Positions 12,681 through 27,971 of a DNA stretch of 64,000 nucleotides are shown here, piece after piece. The notes beneath the pieces were generated by a model. The model worked only from the letters and a program-made list of their open reading frames with translations. It was not told where the DNA came from and did no database searches. Location of the stretch: positions 26,026,822 to 26,090,821 of the forward strand of contig CAIIXF020000008.1 of assembly GCA_903813345.2 (NCBI GenBank), given 5' to 3'. Numbering within the stretch: the stretch's first letter is position 1; each line of letters opens with the position of its first letter. The translations under genes were made by a program, and so were the position numbers. Source of the stretch: Owenia fusiformis. Its lineage: Eukaryota > Annelida > Polychaeta > Sabellida > Oweniidae.

Positions 12681-13517
12681 TGTTACGCGGTATATGGCAT
12701 ACATTTATGGTTGCACGGTATTTGTGATACAATTGAATATGGCATAATCACCTGGGGTATCTGACATATTCCGCAAGTGAGTATGGCATATTCTGCATTG
12801 AAATATAATATAGTGAATACCTCTTATTCACATCCGTAATATGACATATTCACTCGGAGAATATGACATACACATTGCGGTATATGGCATTTACCGCGCG
12901 GTAAACGTCACACAAAATATCCTTGATTTGATTGGTTAAGAGAATCAACACTAAATGTAAAACTATAATGGATTACCATTGTTTTATCACTTCGAGCACT
13001 AAACTATGAATCCTGGAGTGATTGAGAAAGTTTACTACGTTTGCTGGTAAATGATACTTCTGAAAGTATCAGTAAGGCATTATCTGCGATCAAATACTCA
13101 TGTTTTTCAGGTTTTTATCTGGTCTTTGTAAACTGTTGATTTGGTTGCAAAAGTCACTCATAAGCTTCATAATCGTAGGTTCGTTTATTTATGTATAATA
13201 ATGTTTCCCTCGAAGTGTGTTTTTGCATGTAACATATATATAAAACAATACAGGTACCACCGGTGTATGTTATTCAGTTGTATTAGTTTATATATTCACT
13301 GCACCGACCTGTTGATTTAGAAATCATTATAATAATTTATAGACTTTAACCCGTTTGTTGAATCGATGTAATTGACAATTACGAACTTCTGTATTGCGTT
13401 CTCATTGGTTAATGTGTATGCCATTTATCGCAGGTGAATCTGTCATACAACGCAAGTGAATATGCCATATTCGTTGCGGAATATGACATATATTTGTATC
13501 GTGTTTATCACGTAACA
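12681..13517. mobile_element. TA-flanked TIR element with subterminal repeats
   Basis: Termini are inverted: TGTTACGCGGTATATGG at the left, TGTTACGTGATAAACACG (complement) at the right, each flanked by TA. About 250 bp at the left and 120 bp at the right carry repeated words such as ATATGGCATA, GCGGAATATGACAT and CGCAAGTGAATATG in both orientations, typical of transposase-binding subterminal arrays. No ORF, so non-autonomous. Confidence 0.65.
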
Positions 13518-15682
13518 TACTCTATCTGTATTGTAATATAGCAAAACATTTTTCCTCTATAGTAATTTTTAAAACTCTTACCCGTCAGATTCATTTCACT
13601 TAATTTAAGCCCGAAGACTGCTATTTTTAAATAACATGTAGATGTGTTCAATGTTGTGAATACTCAAAGGAAGGCAAGTAAGAGTTCAAGAAAATAGCAT
13701 TTTAAATAATAAGTTGGCAACTATGCATATACTAACATAAACTACATATACATAGCTACATGTACACAAATTCTACATAGAACTAGCACTTCTACTGACA
13801 TTTAAAACCTACTAAAAGTCATTTGTATACAGTTTCACACTGGCCACATTATAATTGAGGTATGCATGTTTGGAAGCAATGAAGCATGATTCACATTTTG
13901 CAAATACATGAAGGCTCATTTAAACCATCCACAAAAATGTTGGAGACTATAACAATATGCCCCCACTCCAGGCCCCACTTCTGATGGTGACATAAACACT
14001 ATTCATGATTATTTTGTCTTTGGTCAAACATGACACTACTACATTCTCATGACACTACTACATCCTCATGAACACGGCTAGAATCATTCAATGTACTTCT
14101 ACTATACCGATTTCCTCAGTTCAGAATCCACAAGGTCACAAAAATCTGGGATCGAAATTCATTCATTTAAGTTCAAATATTTTTAATTTGAATTACAAAA
14201 TATCCTTCATCAAATCTAATTTTATATAGACTATCATGCTAATGTGCCAATTTGTACACCTGTCTACATATATTTGAATCAACTGTACATATCCTAGGCA
14301 TAGCTTGAAGCACTGTAAAGGAAGAGTTTTGGGTAAATCTATGAATTTGGCAAGAACACTTTGGAAGTTACTATCACGAATCCGAAACACTGTAAGAAGG
14401 TCATGCAGTTCTTTTAACAATGCTTTGAATGGTCTCGAAGGCTGAGAATCATTAATATATTATGCTGGTATTTTCCTATTTTGAAGACAAGCTGATAATT
14501 GGGTTAGTGAGCTCAGAAGCACCACAGCATCAAACAATAATTTGTGCAGTCCATAGCCAAAAACTTAACTTTGCTAATATACACTAGCAAATTCTGATCA
14601 TGACATCAATGACAATATTCATATAATACTAAAACATTCAATTAAAATTAGACTTAACTTAGACATTTAAACATAAATGTATGATTGTATACTAGTATTA
14701 AATATCTAAAATACATGTAATAGTGAAATTCGCACAAGAAAGTGCAGCCTAGTGAAAATTGCAGTCAGATTGACATTGAGTAAACAATTGAATACATGCA
14801 TATTCACAATCTGTCACATTGTAACATTGAGTAAACAATTGAATACATGCATATTCAAAATCTGACACATTGTAACAAGTTATTACTTGCTCTTAATCAT
14901 AATAATAAAATATAAAAAATCTTGATGTGATAATTAGTAAATTAAATGATTAAATGTAATTATGTAACATCATTATCCCTCAATCTAAACACCTTTCACT
15001 TTTAACTCATTATACCATACATTACTGTTAATAGTATACAATGCTGTTACTCAACGTCCAGTCATTTTACTCAGTATCCAGTCATTTACCTATTGTAAAG
15101 TCATTTACTCAATGTAGTCAATCAATCATTAGCCAGTCATTTCCTCAGTTTCCAATCATGAACTCAATGTCCAGTCATTTCCTTAGTGACAGACATTTAC
15201 GAGATGTCCAGTTATCCACTCAGTAACCACAACCAGGAATTTACTCAATGTCCAGGTTTTTACTCAATGTCCAGTCATTTACTCAATGTCCAGTCATTTC
15301 CTCGGTGACAGACATTTACTAGATGTCCAGTTATCCACTCAGTAACCACAACCAGGAATTTACTCAATGTCCAGGTTTTTACTCAATGTCCAGTCATTTA
15401 CTCAATGTCCAGTCATTTTCTCAATGTCAAAAGCCAGTAACAAAATTTGTTATAACAACTGGATTGACTAATATGTTAGTAACAGTGCATCATGAATCAT
15501 GATAAAATATAGTATTTCATATAAAATAGGACTAGGCCTATACAAAAACATTCACTTTAAAATTGCAAAGCTGTTTTAAGCAAAAACAATGTTTTTCAAT
15601 AATTTCTTTGTATCATACAAGGCATGTAAAAGCATCTTCAGTGGACAGTGTCAAAATGTAGCACTTCCAATATTAAACATTG
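13518..15682. repeat. Non-coding stretch downstream of GPATCH2 with tandem repeats
   Basis: No gene seen. It may include the GPATCH2 3' untranslated region. About 14770-14878 holds two copies of a ~60-bp unit around ACATTGAGTAAACAATTGAA. At 15040-15430 there is an irregular ~20-bp repeat of CTCAATGTCCAGTCATTT. Within that, a ~121-bp higher-order unit (GTGACAGACATTTA ... GTCCAGTCATTT) is present twice, at about 15186-15298 and 15305-15418. Confidence 0.75.
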
Positions 15683-19144
<3,462 letters not shown>

Positions 19145-19286
19145 TGTGTATGTGTATAAGGAGCAGTAGGCTCATGACATTCTGAAAAAGTGTTAATTAG
19201 ACTGTTAATTCACCAAGCAATACTCTAGTATGCATTTTGTAATAGCAAATAACACTAACTTGAAGATGCACATATCAATCAATTTA

Positions 19287-21097
19287 GACTTATCCTGTGC
19301 CAGGACAATAGTCCTGTACCAAGCGTACTCTTTTGCCTGTACGATTACAACTTTGGGGAATTATCTACGCCCCTTACACTTAAAGGGACCCAACACCTTA
19401 CAAAACTTCTTAACGGAGAGGAATAAGGGAAAATGCTTGCCGGATTCTGAATCTGTGTATTTTTTAATGATTTTTCACCGTCTTAGAATTTCAATTTTTT
19501 TCTTTTGAAAAAATGAGATTTGCATTGTTTTCCAATTAGACAAATGAGTAAACATGAATAGCTCGAAATCTAACGGTGAGATTTTGTTTTAAAAAATCAT
19601 GGATATCAAGGCTAAATATAGCCATACAATAAACATGAAAAAGCAATGCTTGGACTCTTCATATTCACACAAAAAATTAATTAGTAAATGAGGTTTGATA
19701 TTTGTGAGAATAAGTTGTACGAGTCGCAATGCTCTACAAACACCAGACTACAGGGTGGATTAGGATCAATGACACACATAAAAATTAATTTAAAAATATT
19801 TCATGATAATTATCTCAAACAAAAGCAGTTAGCGAAGGATACATTTCATTACACTCAATAAATAGTTATCACTTTTGACTATATATACATATCTCATGGG
19901 AATGTATTTCTATCTGCTCAAGATATCATATTTTAGCTTCGAAAATCACAATCGTTGGATAATACATTTGTCTCAGAATGATAGGCCACCCTGTAGCAAT
20001 GTAGCTTTCACTTGAAGTGTACCCTTGAGAATAATGAACTTACTTTCAAATTGGTCTTGCTTTTGTGGTGTATGTGGCTTTTTAGCAAATCTGCCACGCT
20101 CATTTCTTTCCAGAACCATCTTGTTCACATGTAACACTAGGCTATACGCGCATGTATAGACAGATGACATAGATATACATATAAATTATATATTGCACCT
20201 GTATTTACTTACATGGGAATATTCCCTTTGGAAAAATGCAAATGCATGAACATATATTTTCATCTTATATATGACTTCAAGCTAACATATTATTTCATAT
20301 TTATATTTTCATAGTTAGTCTAACATAAATAATAGATCCATGAGAACAATATTCTTTGTTTTCTTAAAAATTGATGGGTTTACTGTGAATTCAATAAATT
20401 ACAATTTGCAAGGGGTAAGTATACTGTATGACCTTAGTTGCAAAGTACTGTTTATATATGCAGCTCAATAGCATAAAATATGTTGAATGAAGCATATGGT
20501 ATGGATTAGTCGTGTGACACACAAACTGACCAATACATGAGGGTATTAGCTACTTTTCACAGAAACCAAAGGAGGACAGTGCTTTTATTTCAACTGGGAG
20601 CTTACCTCCACACGACTGATCATGTGACCATGGTGTTGGGTCCCTTTAAGATACCTACTTCAATAGATTCCTTGGAATTTTAGCATTCTTTATGTGTAGT
20701 TGAATCCACAATTGTCTGGGTTTATCGGCAGAACTAAGAAATTTTTGTTTTTGATCACAATATTTGTGTGTAATATTTAACTTATTTCAACCATCAACTT
20801 CCTCCATTTATTGGTACTTCCGGGCCAGTCAAACGGAGAATCCCCTTTTAAATCCAACTGCCATCTTGAAAAGTGATGGAATCTCTCTCGATCAAAAACG
20901 AAAATTTCTTCATTCTGCCGATAAACCAGCCAATTGTGGATTCAACTCCACGAAAAGAATGCAAAAATACCAAGGAATTTATTGAAGTAGGTATCTTAAG
21001 TGTAAGGGGCGTAGATAATTCTCCAAAGTTGTAATCGTACAGGTAAAAGAGTGCGCTCGGTACAGGACTATAGTCCTGGCATGGGATAAATTTAGAC
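19287..21097. mobile_element. Foldback element, split by a later insertion
   Basis: The left arm (about 19287-19383, continuing at 20646-20760) and right arm (about 20875-21097) are inverted copies. Shared blocks include CCTGTACGATTACAACTTTG, TTATCTACGCCCCTTACACT and GATACCTACTTCAATA, and further in GTTGAATCCACAATTG and GTTTATCGGCAGAA. The left arm is interrupted exactly at TTAA by the element at 19384-20645. With that removed, about 550 bp remains, mostly two long arms. It lies upstream of the GPATCH2 coding start. No ORF supported. Confidence 0.8.
19384..20645. mobile_element. piggyBac-like non-autonomous element with TTAA target duplication
   Basis: Inverted 14-bp ends AGGGACCCAACACC are flanked by TTAA at 19380-19383 and 20646-20649. 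The right arm of the host foldback (RC of about 20990-21010) reads CACTTAAGATACC with a single TTAA, so it is an internal reference for the empty site. Exact TTAA duplication is the hallmark of piggyBac-type insertion. A short minus-strand ORF (20170-19973, with a basic ERNERGRFAKKPH stretch) lies inside but is no full transposase. Confidence 0.85.
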
Positions 21098-21266
21098 AGT
21101 TTGAAATAAATTGCTTGTCAGAAACTGTCAATAGACTCTACAGTTCAATCTAATATGTTCGAAATTGCATGGCAAATAAAGTTTGAAGCAGCAGAATATA
21201 TTCAAAAACTATATACATGTAATTTTGAAGCAGCAAAATATATTCAAAAACTATAACTCTAAAATC

Positions 21267-22583
21267 CACAGGGGCTTGTCTCGAGGCGTCGGGCAAGCCC
21301 TCCGATGAGTCTACTGCTTATTAATAGTATTAAGGGTGGTCGGTTTTGATGCTACCTGAAATTTGTAGAAAATGATTGTTAGATATATCAAGTAAAAATA
21401 TATGGAATCCTTTCAATAATCGACATGCTGATTCAAACAACACTAAAGAGTAAACTTACCTAAAATGGTAGCAATGCATCTACTTGTTGCTGAGAAATCT
21501 GAATAATTTGTTAAGAAGTGATTACACTGCAAGAACCGAATTTTTTTGCAGCCAAATTATTACCTCCAGAGTCGATTTCTTCCCCAAGACACGTCCACTG
21601 TTAAAAATTGGTAGTTCCTAGAGTTCTTTGTTTCCTTAGGTTCATTCCCGTATGTTATTTTTAACGAAGGACAGCCTATAACGACTGCTATACGCAAAAA
21701 GATGCATGAAATTAAGTTTCGAAACTGAAAGTTGAAAAATGGCGACTTTCCCGTGTTCTATGCGCAGGTGTGTTCAATCAAGCAATTTGATTAGTTCATA
21801 TTATATGAACGCATGTGCAATAACTACACATATATTTTTAGATAGATGTCACTTGCGTTCATTATTTCACAGCAGTCCCTTCCCATGATGCACCTAATAT
21901 TGCGGAAATATTTTCCTTTAGTGATAAAACAAATAACTCTCATCTTCGAAATATGTTTTCCATTCCTTGGCAATAATCTTTCATTTGGTATCTAAGTATA
22001 ACCGAACCAACCGCCGAAAAGTAATTCGAATCCTTCTGAATTGTGGGAATGAAGTACTTTCATTTTTGCACATGCGCTGCGCATGCGCATAGAACACGGG
22101 AAAGTCGCCATTTTTCAACTTTCAGTTTCGAAACTTAATTTCATGCATCTTTTTGCGTATAGCAGTCGTTATAGGCTGTCCTTCGTTAAAAATAACATAC
22201 GGGAATGAACCTAAGGAAACAAAGAACTCTAGGAACTACCAATTTTTAACAGTGGACGTGTCTTGGGGAAGAAATCGACTCTGGAGGTAATAATTTGGCT
22301 GCAAAAAAATTCGGTACTTGCAGTGTAATCACTTCTTAACAAATTATTCAGATTTCTCAGCAACAAGTAGATGCATTGCTACCATTTTAGGTAAGTTTAC
22401 TCTTTAGTGTTGTTTGAATCAGCATGTCGATTATTGAAAGGATTCCATATATTTTTACTTGATATATCTAACAATCATTTTCTACAAATTTCAGGTAGCA
22501 TCAAAACCGACCACCCTTAATACTATTAATAAGCAGTAGACTCATCGGAGGGCTTGCCCGACGCCTCGAGACAAGCCCCTGTG
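21267..22583. repeat. Near-perfect palindrome, two 500-bp arms and a 317-bp spacer
   Basis: Arm 21267-21766 and arm 22084-22583 are reverse complements. Paired positions sum to 43850 at both ends, so there is no net length difference. I found one mismatch by eye (CTGCAAGAACCG against CTGCAAGTACCG). Read outward from the centre, each arm carries splice-like signals: a donor GGAG/GTAATA, an acceptor TTCTCAG, a donor TTTTAG/GTAAGT and an acceptor AATTTCAG. It sits between the divergent GPATCH2 (left) and the 133-aa gene (right). Confidence 0.95.
21767..22089. promoter_or_regulatory. Candidate bidirectional promoter in the palindrome centre
   Basis: The spacer between the arms lies between two divergent genes. 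At its right edge is TGCGCATGCGCA (22078-22089), an NRF1-type site, and the arms begin with AAAATGGCGAC, a YY1-like core, pointing both ways. The NRF1 site is complete only on the right because the left arm diverges after TATGCGCA. No transcription start can be placed from sequence alone. Confidence 0.4.
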
Positions 22584-22914
22584 CTAAAATCACATGCAAA
22601 TCGTGAAAAAAGTGAACAATTTTTCATTTTCAACAAAAAGATTTCGAAATCTTTAGACATTTTGACGATTTTGCAATGCATCTACTATCTTTGACCAACT
22701 GATATTATGTAAAAGTGATTTATCTTAAAAATTATACACTTACAGTAAAATAAACACCTAATTCGACGGCAAATCACACGATTTATTGATAGTTTTAGGA
22801 CTCGCTGAAATATTTTCCACCATTGTTGTTTGGATCTCGCGTGATTATCGTGAATATTTAGTAGTCACGTGACAAACCCGGTAATAAACATTTGTAAACA
22901 GGTGCCCGTGTAAG

Positions 22915-24513
22915 ATGGATCCAACAAAATTTAAGCAGCAAGTTAAATATGAAAACAGCACGACTAGGTGAGATAAAATGGATCGTTATTGAGTAACTTA
23001 CTTTATAAGTATACTTGACGTATTTTGGTGTATATTTTTGAAATATTATATTAGTAAAAGTGAACTTAGAAGGCTATAAACAGTTGGTTGCCATGGGTTA
23101 CTGATAAACACATTTTGAACATTCATGTACTAGGATAGATAATCTATCCAAATTACAATGTAAACTGAATTGTGTGTCTACTATCTGTTGACTGTATCTT
23201 CCTTCATCATATTTCTCCAAATTTTAAGTCAAAAATGTTTAATTTTGCCAAAGTAGTATTTAGTACAGGTGCATTAAGCATCTATGAAAAGAAAGACCAT
23301 CATTATGATCATATTAATTCATTGTCAATGAAGCGTTAAAAATAGCAAAAAGAAGTCATTCCATGTACTTATATCTTCGACATAAAAAAGATCTCGAGAA
23401 AATTCACTTTTTGATTTCAATATATTACTCTACATTTATAATTTTATTTTATGTTTGCAGGAATCCTAGCTATTCCCGTGCTCACAATGTTGTCCCCAGA
23501 CTCTACGTCCCAGAGTGGAAAACAGATATGAAAAATAGAAAATTAATTGTAAAGGTAATGAATTATTTAGTAGTTGATTTGGAAGTAAATACCTGTAAGA
23601 CAGAGGTTCTATGATAATTAAATAACTATGCAGGCCTTTTCTAAATGCTTTGGCAGAAGTAGAAAACACACGCAGCAACTCTTATTAGTAAACGTCACTG
23701 AACAAAACATATTTATGAAATCATTTATCAGATCAAAAATAACATCTCTTCCTGTATTAAACCTTTGTGCCCAGTTTTTGATAAAAGAGAAGTCAAGCTG
23801 AAACTATCTTTTACAACCTAAGTGTGCACATGACCATAGGAATGTATGTGTCAGTGTGTAGCACTCATACTTTGTACAACTTCAATACTCATTCAGTTTC
23901 AGTGTTTCATGTGTAGAACAGGAAAATGAAATTACATATAGGTATCTGCAGGAATGATTGTACTGAACTCATGTTCAAGCTTATCCTCCCTCATTAAGGC
24001 CCATTTTCTAAAGTCGATTTTCTCAATAATTTTTCCACATATGATTATCTTATCAGAATTGCAGTGAAGTATGTAGATAGGCAGAGCAAAACACCTTTTA
24101 TCCTGTGTATACATGTCCTCTCCAAGCCTACAGTATGTAAAAGTAGAAAAATAAAATATACTCACAAATCATAGTATTTATGATGACACCTTTTTAATTT
24201 TTTCCTTTTTAAAATTTTTAGATATTTAAATACTCATAGTTGAATCCTTAAATTTCAGAACACTCAGCTTGGAAATTCTGTAGCACACAGGGAGCATGAT
24301 GAAAACTTATTCCTTGACAAACGTGAACAGATGAGCTACAATGTGGAAGATAGAATACGAGTAGATGGAAAATACCAAGTTCCAGATCGAGCTGAAATGC
24401 TACGTCCACAATTCCACCATGAAAGCTCTAGATATCAAAGTGAACTGATGCAACGTAGAGACACTGAAACATGCCCTATGCCAGATATGAACACACATGC
24501 AACTTATTATTAG
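22915..24513 (+). CDS. Unrecognised 133-residue protein, three exons
   Basis: Not recognised with confidence. Exons are 22915-22967, 23461-23554 and 24259-24513. Donors read CTAG/GTGAGA and AAAG/GTAATG; acceptors read GTTTGCAG and AATTTCAG. Phases agree, giving 133 residues ending HATYY. The start MDPTKFKQQ is the first ATG upstream of a good donor. The protein is hydrophilic, with no signal peptide or membrane segment: VVPRLYVPEWKTDMKNRKL, then an acidic/basic middle (REHDENLFLDKREQMSYNVE), then HHESSRYQSELMQRR. The last segment weakly recalls the F-x-x-E-x-x-x-Y-x-x-E-L pattern of some small axonemal proteins such as CFAP141; this is a guess. It runs divergently from GPATCH2 across the palindrome. 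A possible AATAAA lies at 24736-24741, inside a transposon. Confidence 0.8.
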
Positions 24514-24653
24514 GGCATGTATAGTATTTCATAATTGATCATATAATTGCAGTCATTCAACCATCCTCATACGTGTCCTCGTTGTAAGCAGGCAGTTATT
24601 AGAGAGTGGTCGAACTGTCCTGGAACTGGACACAGATATCATAATCATTATTA

Positions 24654-27600
24654 TAGTAGATGGGTTAAGTACATTTGGACTTCATTGTATGATGCAAATG
24701 TCCCCTTTGGCATGGAAGTACCTTAGGGCAATATAAATAAATTTATCCAAAGACACAAGCTAGATGGCGCTTTATATTGGAAATATACACATTTTTCAAA
24801 ATGGCCGCCAAAAATTCATCAGAGACAATATTTTTGATTCTGTGCATGCTACAATTATAAGATTGGTGTAAAAAAAGACAGCGATGTAGTCGTAGAATCT
24901 ATTTTATTAGATCTTGAGTCTTGAAAATTAAGAACTTCCACTTTATATTCAAAATATACGCGTTTTTCAAAATGACTGCCAGAAATATAACAAAGAAGAT
25001 ATCTTGCCTTACGAATACTTACAAATTAAGATTTTTTACCTTACAAAATGTCCCCTTTGGCATTGACATACCTTAGGGCAATAGAAACAAATTTACCCAA
25101 TGACACAAGCTAGATGGCGCTTTATATTGGAAATATACACATTTTTCGTAATGGCCGCCAAAAATACATCAGAGACAATAGTTTTGCTTCTGTGCATGCT
25201 ACAATTATAAGAGTGGTGTCAAAAATATATTAATGTAGTTGTAGAATCTATTTAATTAGGTTTCGAATCTTGTAAATTCAGCACTTGCACTTTATATCCA
25301 AAATATATGCATTTTTCAAAATGGCTGCCAGAAATATAACAAAGAAGATATCTTCGCTTCTAAGCATACTGCAATGATAAGAGTGGTGTCAAAGTATACA
25401 TAATATTGGGTTGTTGAATCCATTTAAATAGTTCTTTCAAAATAAGAATTTTCACTTTATAGGAAAGTATGCGTTTTTAAAAATGGCCACCATAAATATA
25501 ACAATGATGATATCTTCACATCAGTGCTTGCCACACTGATGTAACGATTGGTGTCAAGATTTTATATTTATGGGGTATGAGAATCAATTTTATTAAGTCT
25601 TGTGAGATTATAGTTTTCACTTTGCATTGGAAATATATGCAGCTGAAAATATAACAAAGATTGTATCTTTGCTAACAAAGATTGTACCTTTGCTAACAAA
25701 AATTGTATCTTTGCTAACAAAAATTGTATCTTTGCTAAAAGTTTCTTTACTTCTGGGCATAATATTTCATAAAATTGGCTTCAAAATCTACATTTTTTGG
25801 GAATGTAAAATCTATTCAATTACTCAGATGCAAGTACATGTAGGTAGTCACCACTTTCCCCACCAGGTGGTTAATTCGGGTGAAATAACATTGCAGGGTA
25901 TTACAAAGTTCCCTTGAACTTGAATATTCTTAATTTTTAGTGGTTCACATTTCATATCACTCTTTTGTATCTGATAGTTGTACAAACTAAAATATCTCCA
26001 GTTAAAGAAAATATTATCTGCACAACACAAGAAAAGATATTTCACTTTTTGTGTTTTACAACATGGGGACTATGGGGAATATCCCTGACCTAAATGTCAC
26101 ATTTTCGAAGAAAATTCAATTTTTAAGTTGATGATTATAATCGTTTTCGCCTTAACACAGCAAATGTGTATTTATCTTTCAATGTTCTTTTTACTCAAAT
26201 TCACCAAAAAGACCAGTGCCTCTTTAATAACTTGCAATAAACATGCATATGCAATGGTAGTGCAACTTAAGTTGTTGCAATGCAACATACATGTGATATG
26301 TGATATGACATGTGAGAAATGTGATAGATAGAAACCACTCAGGACAGACATACATATGTACCTACAGTTAGAAAGGGCCAGAAACCTTCTGGCGAGAGAA
26401 AATCTTGGAAGATCGGAATAGATTTCAAGGGCTGCATATTATGACAGTATTGCAGAACCCTCTTCATATCCTCTGACCAAATCATGGACGATGTCTCTGT
26501 TTACCGAGTCTTCCACTAATCCAACCAACAAACTTTTAAGCTTGTTGTTGATTGGCAACCATTTTGAAAAAGACATGTATGTACACACATACAGCACTGA
26601 ATATTGTCATATTGAGAAAAATATTCTTATTTTCTCATTTCAACATTTAAGAGATTAAAGATTTTAAACGGCAATATGTCTTTCACCATGAGTACTTTCT
26701 GGCCATAAATACAGTGTTCATTATTTAAAAAAATGTGTTTTATTCCAAGTGAAGTCCCCATGATTGTAGAATATGAATCCAACTTTCTGGAAAATTATGG
26801 ATTAGGATCCCATCCCTTGACACTTTTTTAAAATGTTAAGCTTATTTTGTAAAAAGATGATCTTGTTTTTTTCAATTAAAACATATCAAAAGTTGCCTCA
26901 CTTTATATCAACAATTACTTAAAAGGGGACGGTATTTGAAATGCACTGAAGTTGAAAACCACATCTCCCATGCTATCCATTGTTTTCAGCATAGTTTCCA
27001 TCATCGCAAATTGATATTCAAAACTACACTTTCAAACTATTCTACTTTTGAAGATGTATAAGAGCCCTTATTAGATATAATTTTTTGTAATATTTTCCAT
27101 AGCCATTGAAAAAAAGGCATACATTTTCAATAAAAACTGAAAATGTTTGTTAACTAATAGACATACAGTACAATATCAGAATTTCCGCTGATTTCAACAT
27201 TTTGGTGACCATTTAGTCAACGCTAAAAATTATATTTAGACAATAAAAAAATTGAGATCTAATTTAATATAATGTAACCATACCTTGACGACATATCTAG
27301 TAAGTAATAGCTAATCAACTCCTTCTCTGGGACATTTTGAATTTTCTGAGGCATTAATCATAAAATTAACACCATCTTCAATTTAAATGAGTACATATGG
27401 CCATACTTTGAAGGAATCTGACAAAAATTGCAAAATCATACATAAGACAGACGATGTTCTGACAGACTGACGGACGGAGGGCTTCACTACATCCCTACTG
27501 AACTTTCTTCGTTGGGAAAATAAAGACTATAAACCTTATCAAATGAATTCTACCCCCCATTAATGTATACTTGAACATCAATCTTACTATTGTAGCATGC

Positions 27601-27971
27601 ATAACAAGTGAAGATATCATCTTTGTTACATCTCTGGCAGCCATTTTGAAAAAGGCATAATTTTTTGATATAAAGAGGAAGTTCCTAATTTTCAAGTCTC
27701 AAACCCATACTAAATTGATTCTTCACTCACAGTATGTATTTTTAGCCACCAATCGTATCATTATAGTATGCATAGAAGAAAACATATTGTCTCCGTTGTA
27801 TTTTTGGCGGCCATTTTGAAAAATTTGAATATTTCCAATATAAAGCGCCATCTGGCGTGTGTCTTTGGATAAATTTGATTCTATGGTCCTAAGGTACTCT
27901 CATGTCAAAGGAAACGTTTGCATCATAGATTGAAGTCCTGACCCCCTAAAATGCAGTTAACCCATCTACTA
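24654..27971. mobile_element. 3.3-kb inverted-repeat element with internal tandem units
   Basis: Ends are inverted (TAGTAGATGGGTTAA at both), and similarity continues inward through ATGATGCAAA, GTACCTTAGG, GCGCTTTATATTGGAAATAT and AATGGCCGCC. On the left the unit 'CACTTTATATTGGAAATATA ... AAAATGGCCGCCA' recurs about six times between 24760 and 25640; on the right it occurs at least twice inverted (27590-27850). A copy of the ATATTTCACTTT repeat is nested at 25855-26125. No transposase ORF is seen. Confidence 0.75.
25855..26125. repeat. Copy of the ATATTTCACTTT dispersed repeat
   Basis: Starts near CCACCAGGTGGTTAATTCGG and runs through AAGATATTTCACTTTTTGTG and ACATGGGGACTATGGGGAAT to a block ending TCGAAGAAAATTCAATTTTT. 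The match to 46600-46815 includes the 5' half. Non-coding. Confidence 0.7.

Noticed and set aside
14770-15430. Possible CRISPR-like array because of regular short repeats
   Set aside because: The repeats are degenerate and contiguous without unique spacers, and the genome is eukaryotic; they are minisatellites.
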